Source: Bacteroidales bacterium UBA4284
GTDB lineage: Bacteria; Bacteroidota; Bacteroidia; Bacteroidales; UBA932
Reading direction: 5' to 3'
Assembly (NCBI GenBank): GCA_002395925.1
Contig: DGVM01000067.1
Location: 407-6,215 of the forward strand
Length of the DNA: 5,809 nucleotides
The translations under genes were made by a program, and so were the position numbers. Positions 1 through 5,072 of this stretch are shown here, one piece after another. The notes under the pieces are model-generated. The model saw only the letters and a list, made by a program, of their open reading frames with translations, ran no database searches and was not told the origin of the DNA. How positions within the stretch are numbered: the first letter of the stretch is position 1; the number at the start of each line of letters is the position of its first letter.

Positions 1-106
1 CCATGTTGTTGAAGTTGAATGCAGGGATGGCGTAACCGCCTTTGACTGCCTTTGCGAACATCTCGCGGGTGTTCACAAGGCCAAGATCTTTAAAAGAAAC
101 TTTCAT
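1..106 (-). CDS. fbaA: Class II fructose-1,6-bisphosphate aldolase, N-terminal fragment
   Basis: Only the first 35 codons lie in the window; the gene continues past the left edge. The reverse strand from position 106 begins MKVSFKDLGLVNTREMF and continues to GGYAIPAFNFNNM. This is the characteristic start of bacterial class II (zinc-dependent) aldolases of roughly 330 residues, where GYAIPAFNFNN forms the first strand of the TIM barrel. The enzyme is cytosolic and interconverts fructose-1,6-bisphosphate with dihydroxyacetone phosphate and glyceraldehyde-3-phosphate in glycolysis and gluconeogenesis. The zinc ligands and catalytic residues are outside the window. The ATG at 106-104 is chosen because it starts the conserved N-terminus directly and follows an AT-rich leader downstream of a consensus -7 box. 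The gene diverges from gmk. It is read here from a short fragment, but the N-terminal match is distinctive. Confidence 0.9.
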   Translation of the reverse strand, partial: MKVSFKDLGLVNTREMFAKAVKGGYAIPAFNFNNM

Positions 107-144
107 AATGTATTGACTGTAAACTAACGTTCGTTTAAATCGTG

Positions 145-152
145 CAAAGATA
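145..152 (-). promoter_or_regulatory. Putative -7 box for the aldolase gene (TATCTTTG)
   Basis: On the minus strand these bases read TATCTTTG, a perfect match to the Bacteroidota -7 consensus TAnnTTTG. The box lies 38 bp before the aldolase ATG, which would give a leader of about 30 nt. No clear TTTG -33 element is seen at the usual ~19-bp spacing. The leader has no purine-rich Shine-Dalgarno sequence, which is normal in this phylum. Confidence 0.7.
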
Positions 153-175
153 ACAATTCTTTTGGAAAGATTTAG

Positions 176-183
176 TATCTTCG
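176..183 (+). promoter_or_regulatory. Putative -7 box for gmk-nadD (TATCTTCG)
   Basis: TATCTTCG matches the TAnnTTTG consensus at five of six fixed positions. It lies 19 bp upstream of the gmk ATG, giving a very short leader of roughly 15 nt. No convincing -33 TTTG is found at the expected distance; the TTTG at 161-164 is too close. The region a -33 contact would need overlaps the divergent aldolase promoter. Confidence 0.5.
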
Positions 184-202
184 CGACAAATCATAACAAG
201 TT

Positions 203-793
203 ATGAACGGCAAAGTCATCATATTTTCAGCACCTTCCGGCGCCGGCAAGAGCACCGTCGTAGGCCACCTGCTGGGCCTGTACCCCCAATTCGAGTTTTC
301 CGTAAGCGCGACCTCCCGTCCCCCGCGAGGGAGCGAGAAGGACGGCGTGGAGTACTATTTCATAGATGCGCAGCGCTTCAGGGAGCTTATCGCCCAGGAC
401 GCATTCGTAGAATACGAAGAGGTTTACGAAGGCCGCTTCTACGGCACCCTCAAGAGCGAGGTGCAGCGTATCTGGGAGGCCGGACACGTGATCGTCTTCG
501 ACGTGGACGTCAAGGGAGGCGTGAGCCTCAAGAAATACTTCGGCGACGACGCCCTGTCGGTGCTCATCGTCCCCCCGTCCATGGAGGTGCTCGAGCAGCG
601 TCTGCGGGGCCGCAGGACCGATACGGAAGAGGCTATCACTGAAAGGCTTGCCAAAGCTCAGTGGGAGCTGGATTTTGCCCGCGGCAAGTTCGACGTCGAG
701 CTGGTGAACGACAAGCTCGAAGATACCTTTGCCAAGTCCGAACAGATTGTGGACGCCTATCTGGGCACAAGCGGCAGGCAGTCATGCGGATAG
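203..793 (+). CDS. gmk: Guanylate kinase
   Basis: This 196-residue cytosolic enzyme phosphorylates GMP to GDP with ATP, a required step in making GTP and dGTP. Visible motifs, in order: a P-loop SAPSGAGKST at residues 9-18; the GMP-binding signature around residues 37-53 (TSRPPR, then the DGVEYYF segment); and an Arg-rich lid segment, RLRGRRTDTEEAI, of the type that closes over ATP. The length is normal for a bacterial guanylate kinase (about 190-205). The ATG at 203 starts immediately before the first beta strand (KVIIFSAPSG), so no longer start is plausible. The leader is AT-rich without a Shine-Dalgarno sequence. The 3' end overlaps nadD by 10 bp in a different frame, so the last residues (SGRQSCG) are constrained by the nadD start. 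The overlap implies one transcript and coupled translation. Confidence 0.97.
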   Translation: MNGKVIIFSAPSGAGKSTVVGHLLGLYPQFEFSVSATSRPPRGSEKDGVEYYFIDAQRFRELIAQDAFVEYEEVYEGRFYGTLKSEVQRIWEAGHVIVFDVDVKGGVSLKKYFGDDALSVLIVPPSMEVLEQRLRGRRTDTEEAITERLAKAQWELDFARGKFDVELVNDKLEDTFAKSEQIVDAYLGTSGRQSCG

Positions 794-1422
794 CCGTTTA
801 CTCCGGGTCCTTCGACCCCTTGCACATCGGCCACCAGGCAATTATGGAATACCTGACCAGGGAACGCTCGTTCGACTGGGTGTACCTCGTCATTTCGCCC
901 CAGAACCCGTTCAAGGACCCCTCGAAGGCACTCTCCGGCGAGCGGCGTTACCGTGCCGCGATAGATGCGGTACGCCGTCATCCCGAGCTGCACGTATGGG
1001 TAGATAACATAGAGCTGTCGATGGACCCTCCCCACTACACCATCCGGACGCTGGACGCCCTGCGCCGGCGCGAACCCGAAAACGACTTCACCCTGGTAAT
1101 CGGGGCTGACAACCTGGAGCGCTTCATGGGATGGAGGGACGCCACGCGCATACTTACAGAATACGGCCTGGCCGTATATCCACGCACCGGTTTCGACGTG
1201 GACGCGATACGCAAATTCATGTACGAGAAGATGCTGGAGCTTCCCTCCCCCTACACCCTCGACGCCGCTGCCGAACATTCTGAGCCGGGAACCATAGGCT
1301 TCGAGGACTCGGACCACCTGTACAAGATAGATATCATCGACGCCCCCATAATCGACATATCCTCAACCCGCATACGCGAAGGAATCGCTGCAGGTGAGGA
1401 TATGAGTTCCTGGATGATGTAG
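784..1422 (+). CDS. nadD: Nicotinate-nucleotide adenylyltransferase
   Basis: This is a 212-residue enzyme that joins nicotinate mononucleotide to AMP from ATP, giving deamido-NAD, the penultimate step of NAD synthesis. It has the nucleotidyltransferase fold signatures: GSFDPLHIGH at residues 8-17 (the HxGH ATP-binding motif), a central GADNLERFMGWRD segment typical of NadD, and the C-terminal ISSTRIR motif at 192-198. The ATG at 784 was chosen because it puts the first strand (MRIAVYSGSFDP) at the N-terminus as in the family. The frame is open further upstream to 661, but that extension lies inside gmk and encodes nothing NadD-like. The start lies within the last codons of gmk, so translation is probably coupled to gmk. 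The stop at 1420-1422 is 1 bp from the stop of the convergent lipoprotein gene, and no terminator hairpin is visible between them. Confidence 0.96.
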   Translation: MRIAVYSGSFDPLHIGHQAIMEYLTRERSFDWVYLVISPQNPFKDPSKALSGERRYRAAIDAVRRHPELHVWVDNIELSMDPPHYTIRTLDALRRREPENDFTLVIGADNLERFMGWRDATRILTEYGLAVYPRTGFDVDAIRKFMYEKMLELPSPYTLDAAAEHSEPGTIGFEDSDHLYKIDIIDAPIIDISSTRIREGIAAGEDMSSWMM

Positions 1423-1423
1423 T

Positions 1424-2146
1424 TTATTTCTCCTTGACGGGACGTACGGGGATGCCCAGGCAACGGATTCCGCTTCTTATATCTACAAAGGCCTCATTTG
1501 AGTCGCTGTACAGGATGATTGCCTGCTTGATATTCTCGGGATTAAGATCGGATGTCCAGACGCAGGCGTTGTTGCCCTCGTATTGCTTGTCGGCGCCGTT
1601 GTAAACTCCGCAGAGCGGGAAGACAAGGGACGTTCCCGTAATATTGCTTTTGGCAACCAGATACTTCACTTCGCCTTTGCTCCTGGTGACCCAGGAACAA
1701 TTGTTGAGAAGCTCGCTGAGCTCTTCGTAAGTCGGGGTGCGCCAGCCGCTTCCAAGCACTGCCGTAGCGGCATCGTCTTCCGGCAGGAGCCTGGTCAGGC
1801 CGTCAACCTTGCCATATCCATTCACCGTGTTGTATTTCAGAAACCTTGAGGATTGGGGCGAGTAGTATTTATAATTCTCCCAAGAATACTGCGGCTTTGG
1901 AGAAGTTTCCGCCCAGGAATAGAAATCTCCGAACTCCAGAGGGTCTTTGGCCCCGAGATTACAGGTCGCCCAGTCCACGCTGAGTCCCATATCGACGACA
2001 GCGGGCCCGGAATCGGTTTTTCCGCCGCCGCTTGAAGGTTCGGCATCACCGAGGAAGAAGTGCCCAAGGGCCTCCGGCTGACTGTCCTTGGAACAGGCGC
2101 ACAGCATAAGCGCTGCCGCAAAAACTATATAACGTAAGTGTCTCAT
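1424..2146 (-). CDS. Lipoprotein with a 'VDLGLSVxWATCNxG' domain (FSMPD/DUF1566-like), function unknown
   Basis: This 240-residue predicted lipoprotein has a short basic N-terminus, a hydrophobic stretch (residues 6-15) and lipobox LCAC ending at Cys18. The mature protein begins CSKDSQ, followed by a Gly/Ser-rich linker to about residue 48. Residues 51-237 form one domain with family hallmarks: VDMGLSVDWATCNLGA (51-66), FGDFYSWAET (72-81), the LPEDDAATA segment, GWRTPTYEEL (134-143) near NNCSW, VWTSD (196-200) and a closing GIRCLGIPVRPV. The domain is common in Bacteroidales surface proteins and related to the Fibrobacter 'major paralogous domain', probably with a C-type-lectin-like fold (inferred). 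No enzymatic motif is seen. The ATG overlaps the upstream stop as ATGA, so it is the last gene of a three-gene operon and depends on the 739-residue lipoprotein for translation. A ligand- or surface-binding role is a guess. Confidence 0.88.
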   Translation of the reverse strand: MRHLRYIVFAAALMLCACSKDSQPEALGHFFLGDAEPSSGGGKTDSGPAVVDMGLSVDWATCNLGAKDPLEFGDFYSWAETSPKPQYSWENYKYYSPQSSRFLKYNTVNGYGKVDGLTRLLPEDDAATAVLGSGWRTPTYEELSELLNNCSWVTRSKGEVKYLVAKSNITGTSLVFPLCGVYNGADKQYEGNNACVWTSDLNPENIKQAIILYSDSNEAFVDIRSGIRCLGIPVRPVKEK

Positions 2147-4362
2147 TTGCCCAAGGTGCTTATATCGAGTGAATAGAAACCACCATCTTCGAGATGCAGG
2201 TTTTCAAGAATATATGAGTAATGCTCGAACATCGAGAAGCCGACGCATACGTAATTGAGATACTCGGTTTCTGAATCGGGCCATGTTAGCACCGCATATC
2301 CGTCGTCGTCGGTCTCGAATTCGTAATGGTAATCGCCTTCGAAAATACCGCCGTCATAACCTGCGGAAATCTTTTCATTGGTTACGAGGTCTCCGTCTTT
2401 TGACCAGAATAGACGGATCTTGCAGACATTCATCTTGCCCTTGGATTCTATCTCGGATGACGAAGAAGACGAAGAAGACGAGGCAGGTACGGGAGTCGAG
2501 AGTATCCTTTCCCACTCGGCGTCCCACTCTCTCTGGCGGAGCTTCTCGTTACGATAGACATCGAACACGCCCGACGAAGGCATACCGTTCCTTGCGAGTG
2601 CCAGCCATTCCGACTGGGTCTTAAGCCTATCCTTGGTGATTTTGCTGGAATCAAGACTCTTACGGATTGAAATATCTTCCAGTTTCACCTCCTGGGTAGC
2701 CTTCATGATGTCGGCAAAGTTGACACCCTTCTTGTTCGTGGTTTCATCTCCTATCCTCATGCTCGACAGATCGATCAGTATGGCATAGGGAGCCGTCTCG
2801 CCGGCCTTGAGGCAAGGAATGCTGAAGCCCGACGAAGTGGATATGCTGCCTACAGGAATCTTGCGGTTGTTAAGCCGTTCATCCACGGTAATCTTGCCGC
2901 CCAGGCCTTCGAACAGGGCCTTGAGGCCGCCGAGCAAACCGCCGACTACACCCGTCGCTTCCATATGCTGGAGCACATAAATCGACCCGGACATATTGAC
3001 CATGACGGGCAGGTCGAAGATACTGTTGTTCTTCAACTCTCCATAAAGGAGCATCTTGAATCCTTCCTCCTCCTGTACGATGCCGGCAGTATAAGGAGAC
3101 TTGAGCCACTCTTCGAACTCGTCGCTTCCGGAGAAGATGGACTCGGTCTTCACGATTTGCACCTTGTCGTTTATGATTTCGCGGAACTTTTCGTCAGAGA
3201 AGTCCTTGATAGCCTGCCCGGTAATGCCAACGGCACCTGCATAAGGCTTCTTTGCCAGGGCTCCCATGTCGCGTATCACATTCTCGCCCTTCTTCTGGCT
3301 CGCCACGCTCATATCCCACCACATGCCCATGACGTCCTTGTTCTTGCCGGAATAGCCGAGCCATGAGTATTTCTGGTTGAAGCTGTCGAGCGATTTCTTG
3401 TCTTTCTTGGCCAGAAGCTTGGACTGTGCGAGGAAATAGTGCTGACGGATGTCGTCCGGAACCTTGACCATGTCGTCCTTGGTCAGCTCAAAACTGCTCC
3501 CGAAAGCGGAACGAAGCTTCTTGATGTCGTCGATGCTGTTGTCGGCCGAATTGAAAGCCATGGCAACCACCTCGCGCTTGAATGAGGAATTGGGATACAT
3601 CCCGTTGAACTTGAGAGCGTCGCCGGCATTCCTGACGAGACGGGCATACAACTTCTCCACGTCCCTGCCGGAAGGGTATTTTGCCAGAGCCTTCGTAAGT
3701 TCGTCGAAAGTGGGGCTCTCATTGATATACCTGTCAACTGCCTTGCTGACACCGACAGCATGCGGCATAATCTCCATCAGGGCCGGCATGTCGCCACGCG
3801 GAAGAGCGGCAAGGGCGGCTTCGAACACATAGTCAGAATTCATACTGCCGGGGAACGCGGCAGCGAAATCGCGCACGTCGTCCAGGTTTCTCACCTCATA
3901 GTGGTTCTCTGAATCCCTGTCTATCAGGATTATACGCGACACATCCCCTGCACTTTCGCCATAAGACAAGACGATGAAGTCGTCGCCAGCCCGTCTGGCC
4001 CACTGCTTGGCATCCTTAACGGCGGCATTCTTTCCATAGCCACCGATGAGGGTGGACAGATAAGAAAAACCGGAACCGACGAGGGCGCCGAATACGGCGG
4101 AACCCACGGTGGATGTGGAGCGGCCCTCGGCTGTCTGCTTCTTGACGGGACCGAGCATGGCTCCGGCGGCGGCACCGGCAACGGGAAGGCCGGCAGTAAC
4201 CGCAACGCCGACGGCATTGGGACGCACGGAATATTTGGGCCCTTCGACATAGACCCTGCCGTTGTAGTCGGGAGAGCCGACGCGGTCTGCGAACGGGCGA
4301 TAAACCGAGCAGGAAGTCAGCGCCAGCAATGAAACGGCCAAAAGGATATTGTTGATTCTCAT
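2143..4362 (-). CDS. Large multidomain lipoprotein with glycine zippers and helical repeats, function unknown
   Basis: This 739-residue protein is not one I recognise as a whole. Visible parts in order: signal peptide with lipobox LTSC (15-18); two hydrophobic Gly/Ala-rich segments at about 50-73 and 87-108, separated by a charged loop; a small mixed region (110-158); about five degenerate ~29-residue helical repeats (160-303) around an F/Y-P-x-S turn; a charged helical region (304-400); a beta-rich region (435-540) interrupted by the Gly-rich segment 470-490; a charged, probably helical stretch (550-620); nine consecutive serines (628-636); and a C-terminal beta-sandwich-like domain (643-739) with ETDDDGYAVLTW. 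The ATG at 4362 is supported by AGGAG 8 nt upstream. The gene lies 11 bp after the beta-barrel gene and overlaps the next lipoprotein by 4 bp. A periplasmic or outer-membrane-associated location is inferred from the lipobox and from Ser-Val rather than acidic residues after the Cys. It could be a scaffold, adhesin or membrane-inserting protein; none of these is shown. Confidence 0.93.
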   Translation of the reverse strand: MRINNILLAVSLLALTSCSVYRPFADRVGSPDYNGRVYVEGPKYSVRPNAVGVAVTAGLPVAGAAAGAMLGPVKKQTAEGRSTSTVGSAVFGALVGSGFSYLSTLIGGYGKNAAVKDAKQWARRAGDDFIVLSYGESAGDVSRIILIDRDSENHYEVRNLDDVRDFAAAFPGSMNSDYVFEAALAALPRGDMPALMEIMPHAVGVSKAVDRYINESPTFDELTKALAKYPSGRDVEKLYARLVRNAGDALKFNGMYPNSSFKREVVAMAFNSADNSIDDIKKLRSAFGSSFELTKDDMVKVPDDIRQHYFLAQSKLLAKKDKKSLDSFNQKYSWLGYSGKNKDVMGMWWDMSVASQKKGENVIRDMGALAKKPYAGAVGITGQAIKDFSDEKFREIINDKVQIVKTESIFSGSDEFEEWLKSPYTAGIVQEEEGFKMLLYGELKNNSIFDLPVMVNMSGSIYVLQHMEATGVVGGLLGGLKALFEGLGGKITVDERLNNRKIPVGSISTSSGFSIPCLKAGETAPYAILIDLSSMRIGDETTNKKGVNFADIMKATQEVKLEDISIRKSLDSSKITKDRLKTQSEWLALARNGMPSSGVFDVYRNEKLRQREWDAEWERILSTPVPASSSSSSSSSEIESKGKMNVCKIRLFWSKDGDLVTNEKISAGYDGGIFEGDYHYEFETDDDGYAVLTWPDSETEYLNYVCVGFSMFEHYSYILENLHLEDGGFYSLDISTLGK
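2455..2481 (-). repeat. Nine-serine tract encoded by a short tandem repeat
   Basis: Nine consecutive serine codons (residues 628-636) join the long N-terminal part of the 739-residue lipoprotein to its C-terminal domain. On the plus strand the tract is a 9-bp unit GACGAAGAA repeated about 2.5 times (2459-2481). Slippage by whole units would keep the frame and change linker length by three serines. Poly-serine linkers are typical flexible spacers between extracytoplasmic domains. Confidence 0.8.
3454..3885 (-). repeat. Region encoding about five degenerate ~29-residue helical repeats
   Basis: Residues 160-303 of the 739-residue lipoprotein show a recurring pattern: a helix, an aromatic-Pro-small-Ser turn, then a second helix with Val and Ala at fixed places. 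The turns are AAFPGS (168-173), EIMPHA (197-202), AKYPSG (227-232), GMYPNS (254-259) and SAFGSS (285-290). Spacings between turns are 29, 30, 27 and 31 residues. The second helices carry similar cores (YVFEAALAAL, VSKAVDRYI, VEKLYARLV, REVVAMAF). This resembles an alpha-solenoid of helical hairpins, shorter than the 34-residue TPR. The alignment was made by eye and the repeats are diverged, so family assignment is open. Confidence 0.6.
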
Positions 4363-4370
4363 ACGCTTGT

Positions 4371-4375
4371 CTCCT
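4371..4375 (-). promoter_or_regulatory. Shine-Dalgarno AGGAG for the 739-residue lipoprotein
   Basis: The minus strand reads TAGGAGACAAGCGTATG, so AGGAG shares its first two bases with the TAG stop of the upstream beta-barrel gene and sits 8 nt before the ATG. The other intact leaders here (aldolase, gmk, beta-barrel gene) lack such a sequence. The arrangement fixes this start and suggests reinitiation by ribosomes ending the upstream gene. Confidence 0.75.
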
Positions 4376-4994
4376 ACATTATTACTCCGACTCCTACCGA
4401 TATGGTCCGGAACAGTTTGTTACTCGACGTTGGCAGCGTCTGCATGTACTCGGCTCTGATGTTCAAGCCCCTCAAAACGTACACACGAAGTCCCGCCTTG
4501 GCAAAGAATCCGGACGTAACGGTATTGTAATCGCCTTTTTGCGCCGAAAGGCCGGAGCCCTGATAACCGGCGCCTATATACGGACATAATATATTGGAAA
4601 CCTTTCCGAGCGGAGGCAGCACAAACAAATTGACGCCGCCGGCGACTCCGGAATGCGTAGCCTTCGTATCCGGAGCATCGACCGTGGTAAGGTCATATTT
4701 CTGATTGAAATAAGACAGTTCCAGTTCCACGCGTTTCAGCAGTACCACAGAGCCGGAAGCGGAAAAGCCGACATGAGGGACTATGGAACCGTCTGCCTTG
4801 TTGGCAAAATAATTACCGTTGAGGAAAGAGCCCCAAAACGCGCCTAAAGTAGCAGAAGTGATTCCGCGATCCGGATCATCGTAATTATCACTGACGTCTC
4901 CCCAAAGCTTTAGCTGGCCGGGACCGCTGCCGCCTCTGCACAATACCGGGCACAATACAAGAATGAGCCCGATCAGCAAAATATGTTTTTTCAT
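4374..4994 (-). CDS. Small outer-membrane beta-barrel protein, function unknown
   Basis: This predicted protein has 206 residues. The N-terminus MKKHILLIGLILVLCPVLCRG is a classical signal peptide: basic n-region and hydrophobic core at 4-18. The Cys at 15 and 19 lack a lipobox context, so Sec/signal peptidase I export is expected. The rest is a run of amphipathic beta strands with alternating hydrophobic and polar residues and Gly/aromatic content, for example VELELSYFNQKYDLTTV (89-105), PYIGAGYQGSG (138-148), GFFAKAGLRVYVLRGLNIRAEYM (162-184) and TISVGVGVIM (197-206). Size and pattern fit the small 8-stranded outer-membrane barrels common in Bacteroidota. The ATG at 4994 is preferred over an in-frame TTG at 5018, because the TTG lies inside the promoter -7 box. 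It is the first gene of the three-gene operon. The last residue is Met, not the usual terminal aromatic. A structural or partner role for the lipoproteins is inferred only from linkage. Confidence 0.85.
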   Translation of the reverse strand: MKKHILLIGLILVLCPVLCRGGSGPGQLKLWGDVSDNYDDPDRGITSATLGAFWGSFLNGNYFANKADGSIVPHVGFSASGSVVLLKRVELELSYFNQKYDLTTVDAPDTKATHSGVAGGVNLFVLPPLGKVSNILCPYIGAGYQGSGLSAQKGDYNTVTSGFFAKAGLRVYVLRGLNIRAEYMQTLPTSSNKLFRTISVGVGVIM

Positions 4995-5015
4995 CGGTTC
5001 AATTGGTTTTGCTAA

Positions 5016-5023
5016 CAAATATA
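5016..5023 (-). promoter_or_regulatory. Putative -7 box of the envelope operon (TATATTTG)
   Basis: The minus strand reads TATATTTG, a perfect TAnnTTTG match, 21 bp upstream of the beta-barrel ATG, giving a leader of about 15 nt. No exact TTTG -33 box is found; the expected position falls in T-rich sequence that is part of, or next to, the dnaK terminator tail. The promoter sits about 17 bp past that T tract, so the operon has its own promoter and is insulated from dnaK read-through. Confidence 0.7.
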
Positions 5024-5040
5024 TTCATTTATTCCTAAAT

Positions 5041-5072
5041 AAAAAAAAAGAGGCCGAAGCCTCTTTTTTTTA
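5041..5072 (-). terminator. Intrinsic terminator of dnaK with UUCG tetraloop
   Basis: On the minus strand GAGGC, TTCG, GCCTC forms a 5-bp GC-rich stem (5063-5059 with 5054-5050) closed by C(UUCG)G, an especially stable tetraloop. An A tract before it (5071-5064) and a 9-T tract after it (5049-5041) can extend the stem and provide the release tract. The dnaK TAA at 5072-5070 lies at the base of the structure. On the plus strand it would also form a hairpin with a T tail, but no plus-strand gene reads into it. Confidence 0.93.

Noticed and set aside
161..164. TTTG as a -33 element for gmk
   Set aside because: It is only 11 bp before the -7 box, while Bacteroidota promoters need about 19 bp.
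661..783. N-terminal extension of nadD to an upstream in-frame ATG at 661
   Set aside because: The extra 41 residues lie inside gmk in another frame and resemble nothing in NadD, whose GSFDPLHxGH motif sits within the first ~17 residues. The ATG at 784 gives exactly that.
757..1317. 186-residue open frame on the minus strand across nadD
   Set aside because: It is antisense to a well-supported gene, has no recognisable motif and looks like a codon-bias shadow.
1380..1415. AGGAA...TTCCT inverted repeat near the nadD end as a terminator
   Set aside because: The stem is only 5 bp with a loop over 20 nt and no T tract, so it is not a credible intrinsic terminator on either strand.
2283..2624. 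113-residue Arg-rich frame on the plus strand
   Set aside because: It is antisense to the 739-residue lipoprotein and includes the complement of the serine tract; the composition is an artefact of the opposite strand.
2965..3366. 133-residue plus-strand frame rich in His and Leu
   Set aside because: It is antisense to the lipoprotein gene, with no promoter, no ribosome site and no family resemblance.
4995..5018. TTG start giving eight extra residues on the barrel protein
   Set aside because: The TTG is part of the TATATTTG promoter box, and the extra residues precede a normal signal-peptide start MKKH.
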